DNA of 64,000 nt from Agrostemma githago (GCA_958450325.1 OY288248.1:1860001-1924000); one strand, 5' to 3'; positions 48,590 through 60,019 are shown, counted from the first letter of the stretch. The notes: a model not told the origin generated them from the letters alone. Program-made: numbers and translations.

Positions 48590-49500
48590 GCGTTTTACGT
48601 TTTTGGTGTGTATATATAATATATAGAGGAAAATGAGTTAGGGTTTGTAAGGTATGTAGGAAATGTAGCTAGTGTTTTATTGCATGTAAAAAAAAGCAAA
48701 TATTAGGGTTAGTACTTTAGTACGGAGTAGAACGTAAATTACTCCTCTCGTTCAAATCCAAAGGATACGTTTTAGTTTTGGACATTATTCACAACTTAAG
48801 AGAATCGTAATGTGAGATCTTGTTTGATTTGTCAGTAGATTAAGAATATCGTCGAATTTTTATTATTTTTGTTAGTTAATGTAAAATGAAGGATATTGAC
48901 GGTGTAAAGTAGCGTGTTTCGACAAGTGTGAAAAAACAAACGTATCCTTTAGATTCGAACGGAAGAGTACTATTACTAATGATGGAGTAAATAAAATACT
49001 TTATCCTATGTGTAATCAAACTGGTCCGATTCGAATGACTAGATACGAATAACTTGAGTTATATATAATACTTGAAATTGAAGTAAACCCATGTACTTGA
49101 ATTGTAAAACCCTAACCTAAATTCATCCAAACCTAATCCAATTCGACCGAACCTGCTTGTTTATTATGGCATACGAACCAATATTCTTTCAAAAAAGTTA
49201 ACCCGACTTGATGAACCGAAAAAGTGATTGGATTTGAACTCGATATATTCATCAGAATGTTTAATTTAGATTGCTGTATGCAAATCGATATCTCTAAACA
49301 AGCAAATTAAAGACGGTCTGATTCAAACTTATCTAACTTGAATCTGCCCACGGTTTATTTGACCCATTTGAAAGATCTACAAAATCTCAATGCCCTTGTG
49401 AAGTTGTGATAATATTTTTCAAAGATATTGTATTTTATTGAAACACCGTCTCTTTATAAATTCAAAGTTTTGGGTTTTATTTTCAATTCCTCAAATTCTT
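48590..49500. other. Intergenic between F-box sequences
   Basis: No gene. A weak inverted pair, aatccaaaggatacgtttta (about 48767) and aaacgtatcctttagattcg aac (about 48937), encloses about 190 bp and may be a degenerate MITE. The F-box gene promoter presumably lies at the left edge; tatatataatatatagagg at about 48612 could supply a TATA box. Confidence 0.4.
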
Positions 49501-49521
49501 AAAACCCTAACCGAAAAAAAA

Positions 49522-50840
49522 ATGGATTATGAAGAAGAAGAAGAAGTAGTAGACCGATTAAGCTCACTCCCTAACGATATCCTCACCAAAATCCTTTAAC
49601 TTCTTCCCACAAACACCGCAATCTCGACCACGATTCTATCGCGGTCATGGCACGGCCTTATGTCCCACATCACTGCCCTCCGCTTCACCCTATCCGACAT
49701 CTCGACAAACAAATTCAACCCGATTCTCTTCACCATTTTTCAACGGGTTATCTCGTGGCAAAACATCAATGTTATCGAATTGAATTTCACGTCCCACAAA
49801 TACTATTATGGGGAGAGCTATTGTGAGCTATTGTGAGTGGGACACAAAAATGGGGCAGGAGATCCACTTTGCTCCTTATAAGCTTCCTAACTTAAGGAAA
49901 CTTGTGATGAACTTAGGAAAATCCGATGTAGATTTTTTCGAAAATTTTGCAAAATTAGTAAAATCGTGCCCGTTGCTAGAGTTTTTATGGGTTGAAGTCG
50001 ATATAGTGACGGGATTGAAGAAATCGATTGAAATAAAAGCTCAAAAATTGAAGTATTTGAGCTTATATTTTGCTACTAGGGTTTGTTTCCTTAGTAAAAT
50101 TAAAAATCGTCTAAAATTATCTTGGACGTACCAAAATTGGAAAAATTTGAATTCAAAAGCCCTAATATTATCCAATTTTGTTTTTTGAAAACCCCAATTG
50201 ATTTATCACGAGCCGAATTGTTCATGGGATATTGCAACGACCCGGTTGATGCCTTGTGTCTAGAGCCGAAACAAAAAAAATCAATTTTTAATCCTATTTT
50301 TCGGGTTAAAACCCTAATTTTAAGTGGTGATTTAGTTGTGTATTTAGCTAGTAACAGTTCCAAATGTGATAATAATAATTTCGAAATCTTCCATAAACTA
50401 AGACGTCTCGAGGTGGGTTTGAGTTGTCGTCAAGGTTGGTTTGGTGTCAAGAGTTTTCTCGAACAATGTCCAAGTCTCGAGTGCCTCGTGTTGAAGAAGA
50501 AGACGGGTAATGATGTGGAATTGGCCTATGACGGCGTAAGTGATTTGATACCTTATTCTTTGTACAAAAAGATTCAGAAGATTGAATTGTGGGATTTCGA
50601 TCATGGTATTAGTAGATTTGTTTTAGAATTCTTACGATATATTTTTTCCGAACCCAAAGATTTGAAGATGATACATTGATACATATCATTAACAATAAAG
50701 ATGATTTGATATGTTCAAAGACAATTGTTGAAGAAATTAGTGAGGAATTAAGGGCACTTTCAGTGAAGTTACCAGCTTGTGAGATCAACCTTCTTGATAA
50801 ATTAGGGTTTCAAGATGGTCAAATGATTAAATTGGTGTAA
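49522..50840 (+). pseudogene. F-box/LRR pseudogene with stop codon and frameshifts
   Basis: The ATG at 49522 opens MDYEEEEEVVDRLSSLPNDI, a good F-box start. The codon after LTKIL is TAA (about 49597), and the same frame then continues as LLPTNTAISTTILSRSWHGL. At about 49812-49834 the 10-mer gagctattgt is present twice in tandem, which shifts the frame. Sequence resumes as PYKLPNLRKLVMNLGKSDVD. A further shift near 50105-50122 leads to PKLEKFEFKSPNIIQF and, later, FHKLRRLEVGLSCRQGWFG, and another after 50676 leads to an FBD-like end finishing GFQDGQMIKLV. At least four lesions make it non-functional. The relation to the neighbouring F-box gene is that of a family paralogue in opposite orientation. 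Confidence 0.8.
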
Positions 50841-51182
50841 TCTAGATTGTATCTCAACTGTCCACAAATTTCTTTGTAACTGCATTTTTGAATTATCAAT
50901 AAAATTGCTCCATTGAAATTTTAACACTCTTGGGTTGTCGCACAAACTCGCTTGCATCGCTTTGGTGAAATCCCTAACCCAACTCGGGTCATAAATAATA
51001 CCGTCTTGTCTTGTTAACTCAATTGTCGCGTGTTCTAGCAATGGAAACGGCTCCTTGGTGCACCAGTGCGTGACCGGGGAGCCTTTCCAGTAGAACAAGC
51101 GAAGCTTGTTTGCGTAGATTTTAAACAATTTCAAGGGTTTTACGAGTTCGGATTCGTGTACACCGCTACAAGAGGATAACAT
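50802..51182 (-). pseudogene. Possible F-box/LRR-derived fragment
   Basis: A 126-residue frame reads LKLFKIYANKLRLFYWKGSP, then EPFPLLEHATIELTRQDGII. This resembles the region of F-box/LRR proteins where unburied LRR strands precede the FBD. No F-box lies upstream. Its 3' end overlaps the last 39 bases of the neighbouring pseudogene on the other strand. It could be a fragment of a third family copy or a chance frame. Confidence 0.35.
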
Positions 51183-51189
51183 TAAAGTA

Positions 51190-53050
51190 ATTGATTCCTA
51201 TTCAAAGACAAGGGGCCAAATTGTTTCAAAACTAATACGAGTACTTCTACTACTTCCCGAACATAAACTTAGACACAAATTCTTGTTTGTGACGGATATA
51301 TCTGTCACAAACATGTGACGGGTCAAGTAGTACATATAAGACAAAAAGGTATAATGCATAGGAAAGAGGAAATGCATGTGATTACTTTATCAAGTGGGTA
51401 ATACTTAGACTTGCTGAAACTTAGAAGAGTAAAACTTCCAAAAATTCTTCACGAGATCAACCTCTAAAAGTGAAACCTAGCTTGAAATGACAATAAAGAA
51501 AACAAAGAAACCTAAAAAATACGGTCTCTCATTATCGTTAATCGTTAATGAAAGACCTCTCACATAATGGTGGATCCTACTATTTTTTTTTTGTTTTTCT
51601 ACATATATCTCTCACTATGGTTGAGATCCCGTCAGAACCAAAGTTCAAGAACTGTCGACACCAACCAAAATGACCCCCGGCCGGCCAACTGGTCGACCAG
51701 CCCCCGCAGAAAGTGTATGTGGAACCTATAGAAGTGTATGTGGCTCGGTCTGACGGTTCTTATTGAACTTTAGGTTCTGATTGGATCCGAATCTCTCTCA
51801 CTAGTTTCTAACTTAATAGCAATGAAAGACGGTTGCTCAGGAGAGGTACTCGGGACTATGAAAAGAGAGAAATAGTGGAAGGGTGATCAAGTGGGCACAA
51901 GAATATGAAAATATTGGTCAGCCGACCAAGTGAAGGCCACTAACCAAGTCCATCCAAAACCCCGTGAACCAATATGCTCGTACGTTGAGTACTTTGTATT
52001 CTTTGTACTTCGTCGTGGTTGGTCACATTTTTCTGTCACGGGAGCTCATTACTGGGCACTCACTGAATAACTTTTCTCCTGAACAAAAGTAACGACAATG
52101 CTAGAACGTCACCGGGTGATACTAAGTCTCAATATCGATCATTATCTTAGATGTTTTGCGTTAAGTTTGATGATTTTCACGAGTCCTATATTTTGAATGT
52201 GAAGATGATAGTATTAAGTTTCGGTATCATTATATTCAGGTGTCTTGATTCTTTCACGAAGATATATGGAGAAATATTTCAATAATTTTCAATCAAAGAG
52301 TATTCTATTAGGTGAAATTGGTGCTCTCCCTCCGTTTCAATGATTGTAACCAAAATAAAAAACTTATTAACGCCCCATATAACAAATAAATGTAACATCC
52401 AAAAAAAATAGATTACCATTCATAATAAACCGATACTCCAAAAAAACAAAACAAAAAAACAAAAAAAAAAAATTAAAATTTTAAAAAAAAAAAAAAAATC
52501 TTATTAATATCCCCATATAAACTTTATGGGCATTAGTTTTGCTATTGCAAAAGGGTGGAATCCAAATAGTATCTAGGTTGCTCACTAATTTCATGGAAAT
52601 GTTTTGTGCATAATAAAATGATTATAAATTTTTTTTAAAAAATTATAATAATAAAAGTTTGATCCATCAAGAATAGATAATATCTCGACTGTCTACCAAT
52701 TTCTGTAAAAATTGTTTTAATCCATCAATAAAAGTTAAATAATAATTTTTTTTAAAAAAAATTGTTTTCATCCATCAATAAAAATTCTACTCGTATAAAA
52801 AAGATTGTATTTCAACTACCCACCGGCAAAAATTATTTTGACCCATCAATAAAAGTTCTATAATAAAAAAATAAAAAATAAAAAAAAAAATAATAATAAT
52901 ATAAAAAAATATACTGTTTTTGTAAACTGTTTTAAATTCTCCTTTTTTTTAAAAAAAATAAAATAATAATAAGACGTTTTATCGAGTACTTTATCCCCAT
53001 ATTATATTGTATTATTTGTATAACAGTCACAACCCCCTCTACCCTACAGC
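51190..53050. other. Intergenic, repeats and A-rich DNA upstream of the lipid-transfer gene
   Basis: Contains a partial family B copy at about 51266-51345 and a lone half-MITE terminus at 52327 (ctctccctccgtttcaatga). A two- to four-copy motif (g)attgttttNatccatcaata aaa follows at 52660-52870 among long A/T runs. No gene recognised. Confidence 0.45.
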
Positions 53051-53052
53051 TC

Positions 53053-53060
53053 TATATATA
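53053..53060 (+). promoter_or_regulatory. TATA box of the lipid-transfer gene
   Basis: TATATATA within agctctatatatagctagag, 82 bp upstream of the ATG at 53142. This leaves a leader of about 50 bases. Confidence 0.7.
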
Positions 53061-53141
53061 GCTAGAGTTGCAATATTGTACTCAAACAAACAAGCATCAA
53101 ACCCTAGTACCTTAAATAAAACATAAACTACTCACCAAACA

Positions 53142-53459
53142 ATGGCAATGAAGTTGGCTATGTTTCTTGTAGTGATGGTTGCAGTATGGGGTGCCACCAA
53201 TGGGGTGTGCAACCTCTCTGCAATGACCATGTTCAAGTGCATGTCGGCTGTGTCGACTGACAGTCCGACTGACCCGTCAATTGACTGCTGCAATGCTGTC
53301 AGGAGTTTGACCAGCAGTGACTTCCAGTGCTTATGTGATTACAAGAACAATCATCCTGGTGATTTGCAGCAGTACGGAGTTAATGCTACTCGCGCTGCTC
53401 AACTTCCTGCATCCTGCAAGGCTAAGAATGCTATTCCATGTGCTTCAAACAGTCACTAA
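53142..53459 (+). CDS. DIR1-like non-specific lipid-transfer protein
   Basis: A single exon encodes 105 residues. Residues 1-22 form a hydrophobic signal peptide (MAMKLAMFLVVMVAVWGATN), so the product is secreted. The mature part has the eight-cysteine motif at C23, C33, C49-C50, C63, C65, C92 and C100, i.e. C-X9-C-X15-CC-X12-CXC-X26-C-X7-C. This forms four disulfides around a lipid-binding tunnel. The segment FQCLCDYKNN and the short overall length fit the DIR1-like (type IV) group rather than classical LTP1. DIR1 in Arabidopsis carries a systemic immunity signal; that role is not implied for this copy. The start is fixed by the signal peptide and by the TATA box 82 bp upstream. Confidence 0.92.
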   Translation: MAMKLAMFLVVMVAVWGATNGVCNLSAMTMFKCMSAVSTDSPTDPSIDCCNAVRSLTSSDFQCLCDYKNNHPGDLQQYGVNATRAAQLPASCKAKNAIPCASNSH

Positions 53460-55145
53460 TATCATGATTAGCAACTAATTCCATGGTGTTTTGGTTTACT
53501 ACTAGTGTCGTTTCAGTTTATTTTCAGTTTTCGATCTTGTGAGTTATTTGAGTAATGTCTTGGTGTGTTGTGTTTCGGTTACTGGTTAATGTAACTCGGT
53601 TCTTGTATCATTTGTCCTGCAATGTTATTCAGCATGTATTAACAAACAGAGCAGATCATCTATGCCAATTACATTTTCCATATTATAACTCGATCCACTA
53701 AGACTTGGTTAGAACAGTAACATTATATTTTTGCCTCAAAAAACTAAATGTGTTTGCAAAGCAAGAAAAATCAGACACATTCTCTCTTTATTTCATTAAA
53801 ACTGTCCAACTTCAACAATGATGCAGGAAAACAAATGAAAATGGATGCAAAAATGCAAGTGATCGATTATATTTCTCAAGATTTAACAACTAGGAAAGGT
53901 TACAAAGGTGCAGGAACGATTTATCCTTTATAACACGACCAAATCATCTGAACTTTTCAGCTCTTTTCACTTAAGTAATTTAAGTTCAGTTTACTTTCAG
54001 TTCTCCTACTAGAAAAAAAAGGTTTAGTCCAGTCCAGTCCCGTCCCGTCACATTAAGCTGAGCTACCAAATTACAACTAAAAGTAGACCAAAGAAAAATG
54101 AGGGGTGGTTTATAAGAAAAGGGTGAGAGAGAGTCTCGATCCCTCTTATTCCCTTTGTTGTTTGTTTGATTAACCATCCTTTCTATTCCCTTTCCTTCTT
54201 CATTTCTTCCCATACCACCAAATCCCACAACTCTCGGCATCACACTCTCCCGTCACTCAAACTGCCAGTTACAACGAGGAATCCCCACTCCCTACACACA
54301 TCGTCCACCACAATGACCCCCCCTCCCCCACTCCCCACCTACCATCAAAATGTCCCCTCCACACCACCACCATCACTGAAGACCACGATAAACACCAGAA
54401 CATCCCCAACAAAGCATAAACCTGTTTTTTTTAAGGTTTTAAGAGGAGCCATGAGGAACTGGTTTTGCTGTGTTGAGACGGTGGTTTTGGACTTTTAGTG
54501 GTGAAGGCGATTTTGGACTTTTGGTGGTTTGGTTGAGTTGGAAGGGTGGTTTGGTGTTGAAGTGAGGTGAGAGGCTAGTTTCTTGATCAGGGGAGTGGTG
54601 GGGTGGTGGGAAGAGATGTGAAACAAGGTTTTCATTCCCTTTGTTGGATAGTACCAAACACATCCAAGTTTTACTTCCTTTAATTTCCCCTTGTTTCCCT
54701 TAAACCTAAGTTCATTCACTTACCTTTCGCAAACCAAACACCCCCTAAATTGAAAGTTTTGTATAATCAGCCAAATAATGCAAACGGAATATTTTCTAAA
54801 AGTGAAGGGTGTAAAATAGCAGAGAGATATTAGCATCAGAGGAAAAAAAGTTTGCAGGACTAAGAATGTAACAAGGTTGACAATAACAATAACACTAATT
54901 ATTAATTCATCACAAATAAAACTGTGAAACAGTATGAAGGGGTTTCACTTACAAGCTTCTTAAGATATATTGCATGCTGATTAAAATTATCGCTAGTGAC
55001 ATACCAGTAGCAAAGAACATGGTGGAAGAGGTAACTAGAACAGGATAAAGCATGACCCACTTGCAGATTGTTCTCACGTGTCTTCTCTTTGTTTATGATG
55101 ACGGGAAACCGGGGCTAAGCATAGACAATTTGGTTCATAAGTCCA
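53460..55145. other. Intergenic, probable transposon remnants
   Basis: The first 200 bp should include the lipid-transfer gene's 3' leader. At 54000-54750, a pyrimidine/purine-biased stretch ends in gcaaaccaaacaccccct, a terminus style of Harbinger-like MITEs, but no matching left end was found. The open frame at 54166-54498 is Pro/Thr-rich and antisense to two other frames; none is convincing. Confidence 0.4.
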
Positions 55146-57996
55146 TCAGTCTTCGTCATCTCCTGAAAAGTATTTCTGTTCATCAAAAGGTTGATTCCTG
55201 GCGGTAAATCTTCTGTCATCAGGTGCATTTGCCATGTTCATAGGTGCAAAGGCTGCAATGGAGCATGAATATCATATCATATACGGAGTATCATATATCA
55301 TACTACCAAAAGTCCGACGAGCTTCGGAAATTTTTTGAGCCAACAATAATTTCAAATTTCCGTCTTTAGGAAATAATACACCAATGTCAGACTAGACATC
55401 TGCCAACCAGCTTGTTATTTTATTTGTAGAATGCATCTGAAGATACCAAGGAATAAAGAAAGTCTCTAGGATTGGCAACAGTATAGCCTGAAATTTGACA
55501 TAGCCAGTTTCCTTTAGGCAGCTTATAGATTGTGTGATAAAAATACTCGAGCACACTTTAGTGTGTCACGATTAGAAAGAATGCCTTTCGGAAATAGCAA
55601 TCATTAGATCTTAGTACCCTAAAACTTTGTCGTGTTACTATAACCTTTTTTATTCTCTCCTTTCAGTCATGTAATGGCGACAAATTAAGACTGAGAACCC
55701 TGAGATTGTCCTACAAATTTGTTGACTTCAAGAGCAATTATATACAAACCAGAAATCAAAGTAGCAATACTTCACTTCAAACAATCAAAGAGCAATAAGA
55801 AACACTAATCTAACCTTTGTCTCTCATTCTTCTCTCCCTGTCATATTCAAATTTATCCCGTATTTGGTTCACCTTTTGCCATGTTTCAGCTTGTCTATTA
55901 CTTCCTGGGCCTTGTTCCTGCACCCAATTTTCGAATCAGTCCATAAGCATGCACCACGCTTTAGTAGCAACCGAATAAATATAGGATCAATGGGTCTTGT
56001 ATGAGATTGTCTAAACATATGACGATATGAGACAACACATGACAGTGATAGGGTTAATGAGTCGATCTCGCATGTAAGAACGAATTGTACAAAGCTTTGT
56101 GATACAAGATGAGCTTGTAACAAAAGTTCACAATCAAATACCTGCAAATGCCCAGAATCTGATCGGCCTCTCCTGCAACATAGTAGTAAAAAAATTAGAT
56201 AGTATATGAATAGCCATACACTGTCAAATCTTCTAATTTATCAATAACAAAGTTAAGAGACAGGCTCAAAAGGGCGAACCTATAAGGTGAAAAGTCTTCA
56301 TTATCATCTTCTTCGGGAGAGTCGTAGTTTGCATGATCTACAGCAAGCTTTTTAGAGTAACCTTCGTCCCAGTATAGTCTTTCCCAATTCTCTCTGAGCT
56401 CATTGTACAATTGCATATACTTTTTGCAAAATGGCTCATGCTCCTTGAAGATAAAGGGGGAAAAGTTCAGTATAATATATCAGTAAAGCATCCCAATATC
56501 CAGTAGAATGAACCAACCAATAACTCTAGCTAAGCGGTAGTTATTGCATCACCAAAGCTCATCATTCAAGTCAGACTACAGAATTACAGTTTACCAATTG
56601 AATCCCAAATAAAAACTTGAGCTCTTATTCTCCGTGACTTTGAGGTACAAAGTCGAATACAGTGCCCGAATCCCCAAACAACACCCAAGTAGTCAAGTAC
56701 ACAAGCACAAGAAGGAAACTAAATCCCAATTAAACGGAATGAACTACTAAGGCATAATAGACAGAATACCACACAAGCACATGAAAAAACCCAAGTAAAT
56801 GAACAGACAAATAACAATCATGTCGGAAAGTTTCGGAAAGTTTCCACCTTTATTAAAAACTCCAAACATATGAATAAAAAGGTGGAAACTTTTTGAGACT
56901 CGGAGTGCGTAATACAAAGGGGGTCAAAGTAGCACAACTTCTTCATTGAAGTTACACAGCTAGTGGCCAAGCAATGCTAAGGTACCTCGAATTTAATGCT
57001 TAAACATTGGGATATACGGGTGAAAAACCGTGCATTCAAAACGTAAGCATACATGTGAATGAAGCTTAGTGAGTTCAACCCACTCTCGTGTGTGACAAGT
57101 GTCGAACCCGGCTATTTTGGGCAAAAATTTCAATTTTTTGGTCTAAAAAGAAGTATCGAACCGCCAAAAAGTGAAGTGTCCGAGTAACATATATTCAAAC
57201 TACTGATTATTAATTCAAAGCTTCGCCATCCAACTGATACATACGCATCAAATTCTCTTCAATCTCAAATCGAAATCATCATATCTAGCAACTCTATCCC
57301 AATTCCTCAAAACCCATCTCTCAAAGGCATTTCAACAAACACATAGAGCGCATACACAGCCGAAATCTCTAACAAACAAAACAACCCAAAATAACCACAA
57401 CATAAACTCCATAATCAACTGTAAAACACATATGAAGAACAACCGGGAACAATTATCGTATCATGAGACGGTTTCATACGAGAATTATTACTCACATTGT
57501 CTTCGACAACGAGGCATTTCAACAAACACATAGAGCGCATACACAGCCGAAACCTCTAACAAACAAAACAACCCAAATAACCACGACATAAACTCCATAA
57601 TCAACTGTAAAACACATACGAAGAACAACTAAGAATGATTATAGAATCGTGAGACGGTTTCATAGGAGAATTATTACGTACATTGTCTTTGACAACGAGG
57701 CGAGTGCGACGCATGAACTGATCACGGAGCTGTTTACGGCGGCGATTAGGGATGTTATCTCTTGGAATAACGAACCGTTCTCTGTTAGGAACATTTTCGC
57801 CGATTTCGTGCATTTCACCGTCGATTACCCACCACTCCGAATTATCGTCGGGTTTCTTCATGGTTGACGGCCGGAACTTCGGCCGCCGTCGCTGCCGTGG
57901 TTGGTCGGTGGCGGCGAAGCGGAGTTGTTGTACTTGTTGTTGGAGCGAACACCGGCATGCCGGCGTTTTCAGGAGTCGTTTTGTTAGTGCGAGCAT
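55146..57996 (-). CDS. Conserved plant protein, predicted mitochondrial, unknown function, 5 exons
   Basis: Coding exons: 57682-57996, 56280-56443, 56142-56172, 55815-55917 and 55146-55252, with GT/AG borders and matching phases, 239 residues. The start MLALTKRLLKTPACRCSLQQ, rich in Arg/Lys/Leu and free of acids, is a typical mitochondrial presequence. The body has SEWWVIDGEMHEIGENVPNR, FVIPRDNIPNRRRKQLRDQF and MRRTRLVV, then WERLYWDEGYSKKLAVDHAN, DFSPYR, a charged helix (KVNQIRDKFEYDRERRMRDK) and an acidic tail. I recognise it as a conserved land-plant protein, in some annotations labelled NST1-like, but know no proven role; the many basic and acidic helices would fit an RNA- or ribosome-associated protein, which is inference. 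An upstream in-frame ATG at 58035 would add 13 residues and weaken the presequence, so 57996 is preferred. Confidence 0.85.
57310..57681. repeat. Tandem repeat in intron 1 carrying a copy of the exon 1 end and donor
   Basis: The phrase ggcatttcaacaaacacata gagcgcatacacagccgaaa recurs with a 186-bp period (about 57328 and 57514), and each unit continues to actccataatcaactgtaaa acacata. The unit boundary at 57496 repeats the exon end: tcacattgtcttcgacaacg mirrors the true border gtacattgtctttgacaacg at about 57679. The copy carries GTGAGT as donor, closer to consensus than the GTACGT of the annotated one. Confidence 0.85.
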
Positions 57997-58029
57997 TTTT
58001 TTTGGTTCGGCTTGTGAGAGCTGAGAGGG

Positions 58030-58270
58030 GTTCAAAAAGTGGTCCGACCGATTGGGTCCGGTCTGGATCGGGTCAGATAAAAACTGGTCAGGTCACTGGG
58101 TATTGAAAATTTTGGTGACGTGGTTTGGGCCAGGTCGGTTTACTCTTTAAAAAAATAAAAAGTCAAATTTAGTCTATTTTTCGGTCTGATCCGATCCGGT
58201 CTCTAGGTTTGTAAATTTGGGGTGACATGTCTTCGGGTCTAACCGGTCTAAGTTTGAATCAGTGAACATC
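58030..58270. repeat. GC-rich ggtccggtc/gggtc repeat upstream of the mitochondrial-protein gene
   Basis: Contains gtggtccgaccgattgggtc, cggtctggatcgggtcagat and later tctgatccgatccggtctct, in partly inverted order. It is reminiscent of the hAT-like ends at 16927-17610 but without defined termini. It lies where the gene's promoter should be. Confidence 0.35.
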
Positions 58271-58507
58271 CCTGGAATGCTGGACATGAGCTATTGAACT
58301 CAAGTTAGGCTCGATTCTTTTCAAAAAAAAAATCGCATTTCAGCTCAGTCACGGACTCACAGTAGATGCAATTTTTCTCAATTTTTACAGATTTGTTTGG
58401 TGCAATTTAGTTGAGCATACTTTAGTTGAAAAGAATGTGGTTTTAGTAGAAGTTAAATGTCACTTTTCTTAGGAAGCACAAAGATTTCGACCAGAGTGTC
58501 CTCATAT

Positions 58508-58969
58508 TCAGTACCAGTACCGAATCCAATCTCGTTGCACATCAACCATTAAGTTCAGAAAAGTTTGGTAGGAAATTGTTTTTCTGAAATTACGCTTTCG
58601 TACCATTATATCTTTTCGTTGGAATTGGAAGGCTTTAGAAAAGAATAGGAAGACGAGGTTAAAATTTGGAGGAAAAAAGTCAAGAGAAGTTAAGCACCTG
58701 TCGATCAGGCCATGACCAGAGAGATGCTTTTGGGAAAAAAAATATGCACGAGAATTTTCTTTGAAAAGACGTTGACTAGAAATATACTCCGTAGTTAAGA
58801 TTGATATTTCGGTCTTAGGTAGAATTTGAAACGACCTTCGTCCAGCTTGCTCTCTTCCTCTTCTCGTTTGATCGGGTCGTTCAAGTCTTGAGCCGGTAAT
58901 TGTATCATATGCTCGGTTGTTTAGTGAAATGGGGTTCGTTTCTTGGATTAATTTGTTACCACTTACCAA
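58508..58969 (-). other. Unrecognised 153-codon open frame
   Basis: An uninterrupted frame on the minus strand begins MVSGNKLIQETNPISLNNRA and ends in NLMVDVQRDWIRYWY. It is the longest unexplained frame between the mitochondrial-protein gene and the RNA cluster. No domain is recognised, no introns are obvious and no neighbour explains it. The less AT-rich composition relative to flanks could mean an organellar or transposon insertion. I would not call it a gene without a homologue. Confidence 0.25.
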
Positions 58970-59406
58970 GGCAGATTAGTGAGCTATCAAGTTTTGGTGA
59001 TTGATTTGACTTAGGAACATTTATCGTTAAGGCAAAAAAAAAAGATATGTCAGACAACCGTTTTGGTGAGCTTAGCTTGTATGTTGTAATGTGTCGCCTA
59101 CATACATAGATTCATACGAATCAACTGCAAGAGTCGAGGAGTAAAATTGTAATGTCCTCAGTTTGATTGGATTTCCTAGAATAAAATTACGAGGTAATTT
59201 AAAACTTTATGTACTTGTGTATCGACCAAGTTGACTCCAAAAAAAAATGTATCGGGCAAGTTGTCACTCTATTCAGATACCAATTTTTGTTGTAAAGACT
59301 TGTAGATTGCTCTCTCTACTTGAAAATAAAAGACTCCGTATATATTGTAGCCCTTGTAGGTTAATCCCTCGAAAAACAAAATTTTACGTGCAAAAATCAA
59401 AATACT

Positions 59407-59417
59407 ATCCCACATCG
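59407..59417 (+). promoter_or_regulatory. USE element of the U6 gene
   Basis: ATCCCACATCG is a perfect match to the plant upstream sequence element RTCCCACATCG. It lies 25 bp before the TATA box TTATATA (59443-59449). That USE-TATA distance is the one that specifies RNA polymerase III in plants; Pol II snRNA genes have about 10 bp more. Confidence 0.9.
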
Positions 59418-59442
59418 CTCATGAAACAAGATATAATAATGT

Positions 59443-59449
59443 TTATATA
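59443..59449 (+). promoter_or_regulatory. TATA box of the U6 gene
   Basis: TTATATA lies 22 bp upstream of the first base of U6, in the normal position for a plant Pol III snRNA promoter. Confidence 0.85.
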
Positions 59450-59470
59450 CTCTCGTGGCGAAAGGTTGTT

Positions 59471-59490
59471 GTCCCTTCGGGGACATCTGA

Positions 59491-59522
<32 letters not shown>

Positions 59523-59572
59523 GGCCCCTGCGCAAGGATGACACGCATAAATCGAGAAATGGTCCAAATTTT
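59471..59572 (+). ncRNA. U6: U6 spliceosomal snRNA
   Basis: The sequence starts GTCCCTTCGGGGACATCTGA, contains the invariant ACAGAGA box and AGCATGGCCCCTGCGCAAGG, and ends GGTCCAAA followed by seven T, the Pol III terminator. From memory of the plant consensus I see about two changes (CTGATAAAA for CCGATAAAA and CGCATAAATCG for CGCACAAATCG), neither in the catalytic core. With intact USE, TATA and terminator this is a probably functional gene for the U6 RNA, which pairs with U4 and U2 and forms the catalytic centre of the spliceosome. Confidence 0.95.
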
Positions 59573-59865
59573 TTTACGGTTTTTTTCCTACGATCCCCCA
59601 TGTTTATAGGAGTCCCATATAATACTTCCTCATTGTTTTGTTTACATTTACATATTAACAAAGCGGAAAAAAGTCGAGTCTTTACTCTTTCTGGAAGTTC
59701 ATTTTCCTTTACTCTTTCTGGAAGTTTACTTCCCAAAATGTCTGCAGATAAGATCCACGACTTTTAACTTAAAGGAGCTCACTTTGATGTTAAAGTGCCT
59801 GTGTTTTGAGAGCATGTATCGGGTGGCTAAAAAGGGATGTATCACTTCGGGTGGTTTTAAAAAAG

Positions 59866-60019
59866 GGTGGATCAGACGACCGTGCCTACATCCCAAATCC
59901 AAGAGTGAGCTTGGGAATGATCTACTATAGCACACAAAGCTCTGAATAACTCAGACAACAGTTAATCACACGCGGTTCAAACAACTATGATTCATCAACG
60001 ACACTCGAGTTTTCCGTGA
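59866..60019 (-). pseudogene. U3 snoRNA 3'-domain fragment
   Basis: ggtggatcagacgaccgtgc aligns with the 3' end of the U3 copy at 60053-60270 (ggtgtgtcagacaaccgtgt). The similarity continues through acatccca, tgatctactatagc and ttcatcaacgacac. The 5' domain is missing; the fragment meets the T/A-rich tail of the next U3 copy. It is diverged and non-functional. Confidence 0.65.

Noticed and set aside
54166..54498. Pro/Thr-rich 110-codon plus-strand frame
   Set aside because: Low-complexity pyrimidine-biased DNA with equally long frames on the other strand; no domain, no promoter, probably transposon-derived.
57864..58106. Plus-strand frames over the start of the mitochondrial-protein gene
   Set aside because: Antisense shadows of exon 1, GC-rich because the exon is Arg-rich; the minus-strand model has consistent splice phases across five exons.
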